A DNA stretch of 58,062 nt, taken from assembly GCA_016124425.1 (NCBI GenBank), contig WGNT01000031.1, positions 1-58,062 of the forward strand, read 5' to 3'. Numbering within the stretch: position 1 is the stretch's first letter; the number at the start of each line of letters is the position of its first letter. The notes below the pieces were generated by a model. It did no database searches. It was not told the DNA's origin and worked only from the letters and a program-made list of their open reading frames with translations. This stretch comes from Cytophagales bacterium. GTDB lineage: Bacteria; Bacteroidota; Bacteroidia; Cytophagales; Cyclobacteriaceae. Both the position numbers and the translations under genes were made by a program. Positions 25,275 to 34,374 of the stretch are shown one piece after another.

Positions 25275-25922
25275 TTATAGTTTTGGCCCAAAGGCAAGAT
25301 CCCCTGCATCGCCAAGTCCAGGCACGATGTATGAGAATTCGTTCAAGTGATCATCGAGTGCGCAGGTCCAGATTTTAAACGGACAGTCGACGTGATTAGA
25401 GATAAATGAAACTCCTTCTGGAGAGGCTATCACAGAGAGAAAATGAATTTTTGTAGGTCTTCCATTGCTCATTAATTCGTCAATACTGGTCACAAACGAT
25501 TTCCCAGTTGCCAACATAGGATCCACAAGTATGACTTCTTTTCCTTCAAGGGAAGGTGCCCCGCTATATCCGAGTTCAATCTCTATGCGATCATCGGCAT
25601 CATGCTCCTTTCTGAACGCGCCGATGAAACCGCAGTCCGCCTGATCGAAGAAGTTTAATACCCCTTGGAAAAATGGAATCGCTGCGCGCAAAACGGCGAC
25701 AACTACAGGTTGCACTTGTATAAGCGGTATAGGCAATTCCTGAAAGGGCGTTTCGACAACATGGGATGTGTAGGTCATTTCTTTCGAAATTTCATAGGCC
25801 ATTATCTCTCCAAGTCTCTCAAGGTTTTTTCTAAACCTGATACGGTCCTTTTGAAGATGTACATCCCTCAGCTCTGCGACGAAATGGGTAGCAATAGAGT
25901 TTTGTTGATTTAGAATAAACAT
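25275..25922 (-). CDS. upp: Uracil phosphoribosyltransferase
   Basis: 215 residues. It converts uracil and PRPP to UMP in pyrimidine salvage. The PRPP-binding loop is ILVDPMLATGKSF, and the uracil-binding C terminus is YIVPGLGDAGDLAFGPKL. The N-terminal MTYTSHVVETPFQEL is also typical. It is first in a minus-strand group with the Ca/Na antiporter gene. The ompA terminator lies just upstream. Confidence 0.95.
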   Translation of the reverse strand: MFILNQQNSIATHFVAELRDVHLQKDRIRFRKNLERLGEIMAYEISKEMTYTSHVVETPFQELPIPLIQVQPVVVAVLRAAIPFFQGVLNFFDQADCGFIGAFRKEHDADDRIEIELGYSGAPSLEGKEVILVDPMLATGKSFVTSIDELMSNGRPTKIHFLSVIASPEGVSFISNHVDCPFKIWTCALDDHLNEFSYIVPGLGDAGDLAFGPKL

Positions 25923-25933
25923 GGACGAAATTA

Positions 25934-25970
25934 AACAAAAAAACCCGATCTATATTGATCGGGTTTTAAT
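25934..25970 (-). terminator. Terminator after the OmpA-family gene
   Basis: A perfect 11-bp stem (AAAACCCGATC at 25940-25950 with its complement at 25957-25967, 6-base loop). On the minus strand it is followed by a run of seven T. Confidence 0.88.
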
Positions 25971-25986
25971 ATTTGTAAAGGGGAGA

Positions 25987-27249
25987 TTATTGGATTTCGA
26001 AGCTTACTCTTCTTGCCAACTGGCGAGCGTCTGCGGATCCTTTATCTACGCTTGTATCTTCACCATATCCTTTGTAGGACAGCCTAGAAGCGTCTACTCC
26101 AGAAGCTATCATGATATCATAAACAGCTTTTGCTCTTCTTTCAGATAATGTAATATTGTAGTTTTCTGGTCCAAGCTCATCAGCATAACCTTTCAATTCT
26201 ACCTTCACTCCAGGATTTCTCTTCAAGAAATTTGAAACATATCCGATAGCTGAAGATGAGTATGCAAGTGGCTTAGCACTGTCGAAGGCATAGTACACGT
26301 TCACATAACCATCATTAATTGCTTTCAGCAAGTAATCAACCTCTTCAACGGTGTCTGGCGGAGGACATCCGTCAAGTGATGCAGGACCAGGAACGAATGG
26401 ACATTTATCCAAATGATCAGGAATACCATCGCCGTCAGAATCAAGTGTTCTTCCATGAGAATCTACGCGAGCACCAGCTGGGGTGTTTGGCTCTTTATCA
26501 AGATAGTCGGGAACACCATCGCCGTCAGAATCTTTCAGCATATCTTTGATCTCTCCAATCTGATTGGACAATTCTTCCTTAGTCGCATACTTGTCAGCAG
26601 CGATGTACCAATCTGCATGGGTAGAACCCTTTCCAAGGTAGAAATTCAGTCCTAACGTACCTGTCCACCAGTTTGCACCCGGTCCCTGATAGGTCTGATC
26701 CGTAAGTGGAACAAGAGTATTTCCATCAAATGTAATGATCTGCCTTCCATTGAATATGGTGCTCACATCTCCAGTCAACGCAATCCGATCGCTTAATTTT
26801 ATTTGGCCAGTAAGTCCCGCCATCAAATTGAAGACATTATCATTCATGTCTGATGCATCAGGATTTACCTGTCCTACACCCGCTCCCATATGCGCCAATA
26901 AATTGACTCTTCTTGTGAACGATTCCCAACTCATTATCCTTCCTAAATTTGCTACACCCTGCAGATTTACTCTGTTGTAGGGGGTTGAAAATTCATTCGT
27001 GTCATTCTGTTCAGAAAACGTACCGAATCCGTAGTCAAGCTTAGCTCCAAACTTGTCGTTAAACATATACCTGACTCCAAAATCCACGTGACCCAATACG
27101 ATACCTGGGAAGTAGGTTGGTGTAACTGGAGCTTGGGCATGGTTAAAGCCTCCGTTAAGTTCAATAGACCACTTATTGAAGTCGTCCTGTGCCCGTGTGC
27201 CCATGACTAGGGCACCTGCCATAAGTGTTGATAGTATTATTTTTTTCAT
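25987..27249 (-). CDS. OmpA-family outer membrane protein with TSP3 calcium repeats
   Basis: 420 residues. A signal peptide (KKIILSTLMAGALVMGTRA) is followed by an N-terminal beta-barrel of about 190 residues. A linker carries two thrombospondin type 3 repeats (DSDGDGVPDYLDKEP and DSDGDGIPDHLDKCP). The C-terminal OmpA domain (about 300-420) binds peptidoglycan, with VELKGYADELGPENYN and LSERRAKAVYDIM. It probably tethers the outer membrane to the wall and is likely abundant. It has its own promoter element and terminator. Confidence 0.94.
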   Translation of the reverse strand: MKKIILSTLMAGALVMGTRAQDDFNKWSIELNGGFNHAQAPVTPTYFPGIVLGHVDFGVRYMFNDKFGAKLDYGFGTFSEQNDTNEFSTPYNRVNLQGVANLGRIMSWESFTRRVNLLAHMGAGVGQVNPDASDMNDNVFNLMAGLTGQIKLSDRIALTGDVSTIFNGRQIITFDGNTLVPLTDQTYQGPGANWWTGTLGLNFYLGKGSTHADWYIAADKYATKEELSNQIGEIKDMLKDSDGDGVPDYLDKEPNTPAGARVDSHGRTLDSDGDGIPDHLDKCPFVPGPASLDGCPPPDTVEEVDYLLKAINDGYVNVYYAFDSAKPLAYSSSAIGYVSNFLKRNPGVKVELKGYADELGPENYNITLSERRAKAVYDIMIASGVDASRLSYKGYGEDTSVDKGSADARQLARRVSFEIQ

Positions 27250-27323
27250 GATAAAAAATTTTTTACACTTTTCAGATTTAGATTGATTGAATTGAGAATA
27301 TTTTCGAAGTAGAATTTAAGATA

Positions 27324-27331
27324 CAAATGTA
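27324..27331 (-). promoter_or_regulatory. -7 element for the OmpA-family gene
   Basis: On the minus strand this reads TACATTTG, an exact TAnnTTTG match. It implies a leader of about 65-70 bases before the ATG at 27249. No clear -33 element was seen. Confidence 0.5.
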
Positions 27332-27423
27332 TGATTTTTTATCATAACTCTAAACTTATCTAGCTTTTGTTTTATAATTTTAAATTTATAATTCGAAATT
27401 TTAACGAAGAAATACCATAAACT

Positions 27424-28341
27424 ATGCCAGACTTAAAGTTGTTGCAAGATATTTTAGCAATTCCAAGCGTTTCGGGGAGTGAATCCCACTTTTCCGGTTT
27501 TTTAGTTGACTACGTGTTACAACGTAGATCTAAATGGAAGGTTACACCGGAATTATTTTTTGGAGAAGCGCTACAGGACAACATTGTTCTTGCATTTGGC
27601 GTGCCACGTACTGCCATTTTTGCGCATTTGGACACCGTGGGATTTATGGCTAGGTATGAAAATCAGCTAGTTCCCATCGGCGGACCGGAAGTGCAGGAAG
27701 GAGATGTTTTGGTAGGCGAGGACGCATTTGGGCCTATTAGGTGTACCGCTAAAATTATCGAAGATGCGTTATTTCATGATTTCAAAAGGGGAATAATCCC
27801 CGGAACGATCCTTACCTACGAGCAGCAAGTATGCATTAGCGACGAATTTATCGAAGCGGCCTATTTAGACAATCGGCTTGGGGTCTATAACGCATTGAAG
27901 CAATGTGAAACCCTAGAAAACGGCTTAGTAATTTTCTCCACGTATGAAGAACACGGAGGAGGTTCTATACCCCTTATTTTGAAATTTTGCGAGAATAAAT
28001 GGGATATTAAGCAGGCATTGATTTCTGATATAACGTGGGTAACTGAGGGAGTTAGTCACCACAATGGGGTGGTTATTTCGATAAGAGACCGGAATATTCC
28101 TCGCCGGTCCTTTGTCGACAGGCTATTGGCTTTGGCTGAAAAAAGCGGGATTCCTTATCAAATTGAAGTGGAGGCAATCGGCAGCAGTGACGGAAGGGAA
28201 GTTCAGCTATCTCCATATCCGATTGACTGGTGCTTTATTGGTGCGCCGGAGGATGGTGTTCACAGTGCTTTGGAGAGGGTTTCGATGAAGGATCTTGAAG
28301 CAATGGTTCTGATGTATGAATATTTATTAAAGGTACTATAA
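27424..28341 (+). CDS. M42/M20-type zinc aminopeptidase
   Basis: 305 residues. Metal ligands and catalytic residues follow the M42 pattern: AHLDTVGF (about 66), YLDNRLGVYNAL (Asp of the bridging pair), STYEEHGGG (catalytic Glu and ligand), SDITW (Asp ligand) and GVHSALERVS (C-terminal His). The N terminus LLQDILAIPSVSGSE is typical of this superfamily. It likely degrades peptides in the cytoplasm. It is divergent from ompA and precedes hpt, which has its own promoter. Confidence 0.85.
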   Translation: MPDLKLLQDILAIPSVSGSESHFSGFLVDYVLQRRSKWKVTPELFFGEALQDNIVLAFGVPRTAIFAHLDTVGFMARYENQLVPIGGPEVQEGDVLVGEDAFGPIRCTAKIIEDALFHDFKRGIIPGTILTYEQQVCISDEFIEAAYLDNRLGVYNALKQCETLENGLVIFSTYEEHGGGSIPLILKFCENKWDIKQALISDITWVTEGVSHHNGVVISIRDRNIPRRSFVDRLLALAEKSGIPYQIEVEAIGSSDGREVQLSPYPIDWCFIGAPEDGVHSALERVSMKDLEAMVLMYEYLLKVL

Positions 28342-28376
28342 TAGCCAACAGATTTCATTTATTGCCCCTTTAGTAA

Positions 28377-28384
28377 TACATTTG
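28377..28384 (+). promoter_or_regulatory. -7 element upstream of hpt
   Basis: TACATTTG fits TAnnTTTG, 36 bases before the hpt ATG. It likely drives hpt and adk together. Confidence 0.5.
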
Positions 28385-28420
28385 TGTGATGGACAACCCC
28401 TAACGATTTTTGCGTATTAG

Positions 28421-28951
28421 ATGATTTTCATACACCAAAAGCCCTTCGTTCCCTATCTCAGTGCAGAAGCTATCCAAGGGGCTGTCGACAGAATTGCTTC
28501 TCAGGTCACTAAGGATTACGTCTCCGAACCACCTATCTTGGTTGGTGTGCTCAATGGTGCGTTTATGTTTTTTTCCGATTTAGTGAAAAAGATCGACTTG
28601 CAGATAGAGGTTTCTTTCGTAAAGATGGCCTCCTATTCAGGTACTTCATCAAGTGGCGAGGTTAACGTTCATTTGGGGGTTGGAGACCAAATTTCGGGAA
28701 GGCACGTCATTATTGTGGAAGATATTGTCGATACGGGCAAAAGTATGGCTGTGATTCGGGATCTTGTTCTTCAGAAAAAACCGAAAAGTATCGCAATAGC
28801 TTCCTTACTTCACAAGCCTGATGCGCTCTTGGAACCGGTGGAAATTACTTATCTAGGTTTTTCTATTTCTAATAAATTTGTCGTTGGGTACGGACTGGAT
28901 TTTGATGGTCTCGGAAGAAACATGCCGGAAATATTTCAATTAAAGGATTGA
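28421..28951 (+). CDS. hpt: Hypoxanthine phosphoribosyltransferase
   Basis: 176 residues. It converts hypoxanthine or guanine with PRPP to IMP or GMP. The PRPP loop is IVEDIVDTGKSM, preceded by VGVLNGAFMFFSDL. The C-terminal NKFVVGYGLDFDGLGRNMPEI is typical of bacterial HPRTs. The gene lies 26 bases upstream of adk, forming a purine pair. Confidence 0.95.
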   Translation: MIFIHQKPFVPYLSAEAIQGAVDRIASQVTKDYVSEPPILVGVLNGAFMFFSDLVKKIDLQIEVSFVKMASYSGTSSSGEVNVHLGVGDQISGRHVIIVEDIVDTGKSMAVIRDLVLQKKPKSIAIASLLHKPDALLEPVEITYLGFSISNKFVVGYGLDFDGLGRNMPEIFQLKD

Positions 28952-28977
28952 TTAACTAAATTTTAAAAAGTGTAACT

Positions 28978-29550
28978 ATGCTTAATATCGTTTTGTTTGG
29001 ACCTCCAGGTGCGGGAAAGGGAACTCAAAGTGAAAAATTGATCAAAAAATACAAGATAGATCATATTTCTACCGGCGATCTGTTCAGAAAGCACTTGGGT
29101 GAAGGAACTGAGTTGGGGAAACTAGCCCAAAAATTCATGGATGAAGGACGTCTGGTGCCTGACGAAGTTGTAATAGGAATGGTTGATGCCAAGATCAATG
29201 CTACGCAAGAAGCAAACGGGTTTATTTTTGACGGTTTTCCCCGCACCGTTGCCCAGGCCAAGGCGTTGGACACCTTATTGGAAGCAAAAGGAATGGCCAT
29301 TTCCGGGATGATATCGCTTGAAGTACCAGAAGAAGAACTGCGAAAGAGAATCAAGGAAAGAGGATAGACTTCCGGGCGAGCCGATGACCAGGACGATTCC
29401 AAAATCAACACGCGTATTCAGGTTTATCTCGATGAAACGCTACCGGTTGCCTCTTATTTTGAATCCCAAGGCAAATTGACTAAGGTGGAGGGGGTTGGTT
29501 CCATTGACGAGATATTCAACGCAATTTGTGAAGTAGTTGATTCCTATTGA
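28978..29550 (+). pseudogene. adk: Adenylate kinase, interrupted by an in-frame TAG at codon 130
   Basis: The frame from 28978 encodes a normal adenylate kinase: P-loop FGPPGAGKGTQSEKL, AMP-binding STGDLFRKHL, and FDGFPRTVAQAKAL. At 29365-29367, after RIKERG, there is a TAG stop. The same frame then continues without a gap as TSGRADDQDDSKINTRIQVY through to a TGA at 29548-29550. The total of 190 residues is the usual short-form length. Homologues have Lys at this site (RGKTSGRADD), so one base change AAG to TAG explains it. The 129-residue product would lack both catalytic arginines (GRADD and NTRIQ). Adk is normally essential. A sequencing error, amber suppression or true loss with a second copy elsewhere are all possible. 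Confidence 0.9.
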
Positions 29551-29567
29551 TTGTCCAAAATAAACCG

Positions 29568-29575
29568 TAAATTTG
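29568..29575 (+). promoter_or_regulatory. -7 element upstream of obgE
   Basis: TAAATTTG matches TAnnTTTG. Transcription would begin near 29582, exactly at the base of the following hairpin. Confidence 0.4.
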
Positions 29576-29580
29576 CATAA

Positions 29581-29620
29581 TGAAAGCGGCTAAGCATACA
29601 AGCTTAGCCTGTTTCATTTT
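29581..29620 (+). terminator. Hairpin after adk, terminator or 5' leader structure of obgE
   Basis: A perfect GGCTAAGC/GCTTAGCC stem (29588-29595 and 29602-29609, 6-base loop), extended across a 2-base mismatch by TGAAA/TTTCA, followed by TTTT. It can end the hpt-adk transcript. Because a -7 element lies just before it, it could also form the 5' end of an obgE mRNA. Confidence 0.7.
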
Positions 29621-29695
29621 AGGGTCAGGAGAAACAGTGCCGTATCAAGTTTGAACGTCGGTGACTGATCAATCAACCATCAATTTAATACCATT

Positions 29696-30688
29696 GTGTC
29701 AGAATCGAATTTTATAGATTACGTAAAGTTTTGCTCCAGATCTGGGGCTGGAGGTGCAGGCTCGGTACATTTCAGGCGAGAAAAACACGTCCCAAAAGGA
29801 GGGCCAGACGGAGGAGACGGCGGCCGTGGTGGCCATATCATCCTACGTGGAAATTCCCAACTGTGGACCCTATTGCACCTCAAATATAAAAAGCATGTCA
29901 TTGCCGAGGCAGGTCGAGGAGGAGAAGGAGGTCGTCGCAAAGGATCGGATGGCACAGATATGATCCTGGAAGTGCCAATAGGAACGGTAGCTCGTGATGC
30001 CGAATCCGGCGAAGTGCGATGTGAAATCACAGAAGACGGACAGGAATTTATCCTTACGCGAGGTGGCAGAGGAGGGATGGGAAACGACCACTTTAAGACA
30101 GCGACAAACCAGGCTCCGCACTTTGCCCAGCCAGGAGAAGAAGGAATAGAGGAATGGATTATACTGGAGCTAAAACTGCTTGCCGATGTGGGTTTAGTAG
30201 GGTTTCCAAACGCGGGAAAGTCCACCCTCTTATCAAGTATTTCGGCAGCCAGACCTGAAATCGGAGATTATCCATTCACGACGCTTGTACCACATCTTGG
30301 GGTCGTGGGTTATAGGGATGACAAGTCCTTTGTAATGGCAGACATTCCCGGGATCATCGAAGGAGCTTCTGAAGGAAAAGGACTGGGGATACGCTTTCTT
30401 AGGCATATTGAGCGTAATTCTATCTTGTTGTTTGTCGTTCCGGCCGATGCGGACCAAATAGGTGACCAATATACGATACTGTTGAAAGAGCTTGGTAAAT
30501 TTAATCCCGAATTGCTTGACAAGAAGCGCCTTTTGGCGGTGTCAAAATCCGACCTACTTGATGATGAATTGATGTCTGCTTTGAAAAAGGAAATCCCTAT
30601 GGAGTTGCCGCATGTATTCATATCCTCGGTTACCGGATATAACCTGCCAACGCTTAAAGATTTGATTTGGCAAACGTTAGGGGAATAA
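29696..30688 (+). CDS. obgE: GTPase ObgE/CgtA
   Basis: 330 residues. The glycine-rich Obg fold occupies about 1-160 ([34 protein letters not shown]). The GTPase domain follows with [12 protein letters not shown] (about 168), DIPGIIEG and a SKSDLL specificity motif. It is involved in 50S subunit assembly and stress control. The start is GTG at 29696, giving [12 protein letters not shown] as in homologues; there is no nearby ATG. The C-terminal extension of some Obg proteins is absent. Confidence 0.96.
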   Translation: MSESNFIDYVKFCSRSGAGGAGSVHFRREKHVPKGGPDGGDGGRGGHIILRGNSQLWTLLHLKYKKHVIAEAGRGGEGGRRKGSDGTDMILEVPIGTVARDAESGEVRCEITEDGQEFILTRGGRGGMGNDHFKTATNQAPHFAQPGEEGIEEWIILELKLLADVGLVGFPNAGKSTLLSSISAARPEIGDYPFTTLVPHLGVVGYRDDKSFVMADIPGIIEGASEGKGLGIRFLRHIERNSILLFVVPADADQIGDQYTILLKELGKFNPELLDKKRLLAVSKSDLLDDELMSALKKEIPMELPHVFISSVTGYNLPTLKDLIWQTLGE

Positions 30689-30766
30689 TGTCAGATTGTC
30701 AGGTAATCGTATCGTGGCAAATTAATTGATACGTGAGTCAGAGACTTTTATAACTTACTTAAAATT

Positions 30767-31342
30767 ATGGAGGAGAAAGAAAACCTAGAACAAGAAGAAA
30801 TGGTGCATGCTACGGCATCCGAAGATGCGGCTAATGCTGCAGAATCAAAAGAAAGTAATGAAGTGAAAAACAATTTAGACGAAAAGTCACTTTCCATAGA
30901 AGAAAAGCTTACCAACGAAAACAAGGAGCTAAAGGAGAAATATTTGCGGCTTTATTCCGAATTCGAAAACTACCGAAGAAGGACTGCCAAGGAGCGGCTT
31001 GACCTGATAAAGACGGCTTCCGAAGATGTAATACAGGAACTTATCCCTGTATTGGACGATTTCGAACGAGCCATTAAGGCAGAAGAGCGGGAGACTGGGG
31101 AAAAGGTTAGTGAAGGACGGCAGCTTATATATAATAAGATGGTGAAAATCCTGGCTTCCAAAGGCCTTACTCCAATGCAGGATCTGGTTGGGAAGGGGTT
31201 TGATGCAGAGATGCATGAAGCCATCACGCAAATACCTGCACCCAGCGAAGAGCTAAAGGGGAAAATTGTAGATGTGGTAGAGCGGGGCTACTTGCTTGGA
31301 GATAAGGTGGTCCGGTATGCAAAAGTTGTGATAGGAAACTAA
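30767..31342 (+). CDS. grpE: Nucleotide exchange factor GrpE
   Basis: 191 residues. A Glu-rich N-terminal tail and long coiled coil (about 40-90, [17 protein letters not shown]) are followed by the beta domain ([35 protein letters not shown]). It releases ADP from DnaK. It lies 5 bases upstream of dnaJ. DnaK itself is not in the window. Confidence 0.96.
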   Translation: MEEKENLEQEEMVHATASEDAANAAESKESNEVKNNLDEKSLSIEEKLTNENKELKEKYLRLYSEFENYRRRTAKERLDLIKTASEDVIQELIPVLDDFERAIKAEERETGEKVSEGRQLIYNKMVKILASKGLTPMQDLVGKGFDAEMHEAITQIPAPSEELKGKIVDVVERGYLLGDKVVRYAKVVIGN

Positions 31343-31347
31343 AAGTT

Positions 31348-32448
31348 ATGGCAAAGCGAGATTATTACGAAATACTAGGTATCACAAAAGGGGCAAGTCC
31401 GGAGGAAATTAAAAAGGCGTATCGAAAGATGGCCATTGCCTACCATCCGGATAAAAACCCTGACAATCCCGAAGCAGAAGAAAAATTCAAAGAAGCAGCC
31501 GAAGCGTACGAGGTTTTGAGCAATCCGGAGAAACGTCAGCGTTATGACCAGTTTGGTCATCAGGGCGTGAACGGCGGCGGGTTCAGCGGCGGCGGCATGA
31601 ATATGGAAGATATTTTTTCACAGTTCGGAGACATTTTCGGCGGCGGTGGATTTGATTCCTTCTTCGGAGGGGGCAGCTCTCGAAGAACCAAGAAAGGCAC
31701 AAATCTCCGCGTCAAGTTGAAGCTGAATCTGAAGGAACTGGCTAATGGTGTAGAAAAGAAAATCAAAGTAAAGCGCCACATGATTGCTGACGGCGTTACT
31801 TTTAAGACTTGCGCTACATGCCATGGATCTGGACAGGTCAAAAAAGTAGTAAATACCATGCTGGGCCAGATGGTCTCGGCGAGCACTTGTCCCTCATGTG
31901 CTGGTAGCGGACAGATCGTGGATAAAAAACCACTCGAAGCCGATGCAAATGGGCTAGTAATCCGGGAAGAAATCATCCCTATTAATATCCCTGGCGGCGT
32001 CGGTGACAATATGCAGCTAAGCCTTTCCGGAAAAGGTAACGAAATCCCCGGGGGTGTGCCGGGTGACCTATTAATCGTCATTGAAGAAATCCCCGACGAA
32101 GTGTTGATAAGGGATGGCGTAAATGTTGTATACGACCTATATGTCAGTTTTATAGATGTAGCATTGGGGGCCTCCCTAGAAGTGCCGACGATCGACGGAA
32201 AGGTAAAAATCAAGCTGGATCCAGGGACGCAGAGCGGTAAAATCTTACGTCTTAAGGGGAAAGGAATAAAGGAGCTTAATGGCTACGGAAAGGGCGATCA
32301 GTTGATTCACGTAAATGTTTGGACACCAAAGCAAGTAAGTAAGGAAGAACGGGAGAAGCTTGAGTCACTTCGTGATTCGGAAAATTTCCGTCCAAATCCG
32401 GGTAAGTCAGAAAAAAGTATCTTTGATAAAGTAAAAGAGTTCTTCTAA
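31348..32448 (+). CDS. dnaJ: Chaperone DnaJ with only half of the zinc-finger region
   Basis: 366 residues. The J domain (1-70) has the HPD motif at 33-35. A Gly/Phe-rich region (about 72-112) follows, then the zinc-binding region, and substrate-binding domains ([19 protein letters not shown] onward). Canonical DnaJ has four CxxCxGxG motifs that bind two zinc ions. Here only two remain, CATCHGSG (155-162) and CPSCAGSG (181-188), corresponding to motifs 2 and 3. Where motifs 1 and 4 should be the sequence reads MIADGVTF and KPLEADANG without cysteines. Only the second zinc site can form. The gene is co-transcribed with grpE and ends at a terminator. Confidence 0.95.
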   Translation: MAKRDYYEILGITKGASPEEIKKAYRKMAIAYHPDKNPDNPEAEEKFKEAAEAYEVLSNPEKRQRYDQFGHQGVNGGGFSGGGMNMEDIFSQFGDIFGGGGFDSFFGGGSSRRTKKGTNLRVKLKLNLKELANGVEKKIKVKRHMIADGVTFKTCATCHGSGQVKKVVNTMLGQMVSASTCPSCAGSGQIVDKKPLEADANGLVIREEIIPINIPGGVGDNMQLSLSGKGNEIPGGVPGDLLIVIEEIPDEVLIRDGVNVVYDLYVSFIDVALGASLEVPTIDGKVKIKLDPGTQSGKILRLKGKGIKELNGYGKGDQLIHVNVWTPKQVSKEEREKLESLRDSENFRPNPGKSEKSIFDKVKEFF

Positions 32449-32456
32449 TAGAAAGG

Positions 32457-32488
32457 AAGCCGGGAAAATCTCCTGGCTTTATCTTTTC
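32457..32488 (+). terminator. Intrinsic terminator after dnaJ
   Basis: An AAGCCGGGA/TCCTGGCTT stem (one G-U pair, 5-base loop) followed by a T-rich tract. Confidence 0.75.
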
Positions 32489-32523
32489 TCTCCAAAACCT
32501 TTTTTTCTTCCGGAACGTAACAA

Positions 32524-33423
32524 ATGCGTATGCTTAGTAAAGTTATCGTTGTATTCTTGTTGATCCAGTCCCAGTACTTCTATGCTGAGGTTTACTCTCA
32601 GATCAATAAGGAGTTTACCGTGGTCGAGAAAGAAGGTTTTGGATTGGTGTCCCTTGATTTTTCATGTTATAAGGGAATTACAAGGGTACGCAGGGAGCAT
32701 TCCGGTAATCCCATACATGCTTCCGCAAAACTGGGAAAGGTCAACATCCTTCCTTCCTTTACTCACCATATATCAAGCGGTGTACTCTTTGCTGCTATAG
32801 ACCACAGAAACGTCGAATCTGAGAGCCTAGGCAAAACGCTTTCGTATCGGTTGTTTTCTAACAATGATACTGATTTCGACCATAAATGGACGGTAGGTCT
32901 TGATGCTAACTTCTTATACAACTTGACATTCAATTTCGGAATCGGTAAAGCAAATTTGGATCTCTCTTTTCTTCCGGTTACCAGATGTAAGATCCGTACG
33001 GCTTCCGCGGACGTGGTTCTTGGATATACAAGCAATATCCCAAATACCGTGAACATGGATACCCTCAGTGTAGGCATCAATATGGGTTCCTTTTACGCGG
33101 ATCAATTGCAGTATTCCAATGCACATCACACATTGATCGATGTCAAATACGGAACCGTTAATTTGTCATTTTCAGATCTGATGGCACAGCCAAGTACCAT
33201 TTCCGCTATTGTCGGCGCCGGCTCGGTTACCATCACGCTACCGGAAGCTAAGCATCCGTATATCGTCAAAATAAAGAATCACACCATGTGCCGAACCAAT
33301 ATACCTTCGTATTTGAAAGAGTTAGATGATAAGTCTTTAGTAAGTAAGGGGTATTCGCCAGATGCCAAAAATCTAATGACATTTTTGATTGATGTTTCAG
33401 TTGGATCAGTATCTTTGAAATAG
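32524..33423 (+). CDS. Secreted beta-rich protein of unknown function
   Basis: 299 residues. The N-terminal hydrophobic segment (LSKVIVVFLLIQSQYFYA) is a likely signal peptide. From about 140 on the chain shows short repeating strands of the kind found in DUF4097/LiaF-type toast-rack domains (GIGKANLDLSF, SADVVLGY, MGSFYADQLQ, YGTVNLSFSD, VGAGSVTITLP). This suggests a beta-solenoid or adhesin-like fold (inference from pattern only). No partner gene is obvious; an ABC transporter pair follows 48 bases later. Confidence 0.6.
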   Translation: MRMLSKVIVVFLLIQSQYFYAEVYSQINKEFTVVEKEGFGLVSLDFSCYKGITRVRREHSGNPIHASAKLGKVNILPSFTHHISSGVLFAAIDHRNVESESLGKTLSYRLFSNNDTDFDHKWTVGLDANFLYNLTFNFGIGKANLDLSFLPVTRCKIRTASADVVLGYTSNIPNTVNMDTLSVGINMGSFYADQLQYSNAHHTLIDVKYGTVNLSFSDLMAQPSTISAIVGAGSVTITLPEAKHPYIVKIKNHTMCRTNIPSYLKELDDKSLVSKGYSPDAKNLMTFLIDVSVGSVSLK

Positions 33424-33471
33424 CATTCGCAACCGGTTTGATACAACCCATGAATTTTTAACACGATCATT

Positions 33472-34374
33472 TTGCAAATTCTCTCCATTAAAGGATTAAA
33501 TAAAACCTATGGCAGCCATGTCGCGCTAAAAGACTTCGACTTGGAGGTTGAAAAAGGGAAAGTTTTTGGTCTTTTAGGCCCAAACGGAGCCGGAAAAACC
33601 ACCTTGATTCGAATAGTAAATCAGATCATCGACAGGGATTCCGGGGAAATAACCATCAATGGGGAGCCCCTCAGAATGAATCACGTTCGAAATATCGGCT
33701 ACCTTCCGGAAGAGCGGGGACTTTACAAGGGGATGCGCGTCGATGAACAGCTGTTGTATTTCGCACAAATCAAAGGACTGAAATCAGCGGAGGCAAAAGC
33801 GAAAATCCATACCTGGCTCGAGCGGCTTGGCTTACTTTCATGGAAGGCCAAGAAAGTGGAAGAGCTTTCCAAGGGAATGGCCCAAAAAGTACAGTTTATC
33901 GCGACAGTAATTCATGAACCAAAGCTATTGATTCTTGATGAACCGTTTTCCGGTTTTGATCCGGTCAATGCGGAAATCATCAAAAATGAAATCTTGGAAT
34001 TGAAGCGACAAGGAACCACCATTATGCTCTCTACCCACCGCATGGAGTCGGTTGAATTGCTGTGCGATCACATCGCCATGATTAACCGCTCCCGGAAAAT
34101 TCTGGACGGGCCTGTAAAGGCTATCAAAAAGGCCGCAAAGACTAGCCGGTTTACCGTCAGCCTCCGTCCTGCAGAGGGGGTAGTTTTACCGATTTGGGAA
34201 GATTACGTCGCAGAAGAAGATCGCGTTACCTTTTCGATTTCGCTGGAAGGAAAGCTTCCAAATGAACGCCTTATCGAGTTGATGAACTATGGGGAAGTAT
34301 TGCACTTTGAAGAGACAATCCCTAGCATAGAAGAGATTTTCATCCAAAAAATAACGGAAAGCCATGCCCAATAA
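33472..34374 (+). CDS. ABC transporter ATP-binding protein (NatA/DUF4162 type)
   Basis: 300 residues. Walker A GPNGAGKTT (about 37-45), signature ELSKGMAQKVQ, Walker B LLILDEPFSGFDP and the H-loop STHRME are present, with a C-terminal DUF4162-like domain (about 220-300). The start is TTG at 33472, giving MQILSIKGLNKTYG; no in-frame ATG precedes the conserved core. The gene overlaps its permease by 11 bases. The pair resembles Na+ or drug exporters; the substrate is unknown. Confidence 0.93.
   Translation: MQILSIKGLNKTYGSHVALKDFDLEVEKGKVFGLLGPNGAGKTTLIRIVNQIIDRDSGEITINGEPLRMNHVRNIGYLPEERGLYKGMRVDEQLLYFAQIKGLKSAEAKAKIHTWLERLGLLSWKAKKVEELSKGMAQKVQFIATVIHEPKLLILDEPFSGFDPVNAEIIKNEILELKRQGTTIMLSTHRMESVELLCDHIAMINRSRKILDGPVKAIKKAAKTSRFTVSLRPAEGVVLPIWEDYVAEEDRVTFSISLEGKLPNERLIELMNYGEVLHFEETIPSIEEIFIQKITESHAQ

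Noticed and set aside
29719..30225. Long minus-strand ORF opposite obgE (168 codons)
   Set aside because: It is the antisense shadow of the glycine-rich Obg fold, whose GGN codons give few stops on the other strand.
31560..32213. 217-codon minus-strand ORF opposite dnaJ
   Set aside because: It is an antisense shadow of the well-supported dnaJ frame, Pro/Ser/Phe-rich, with no domain.
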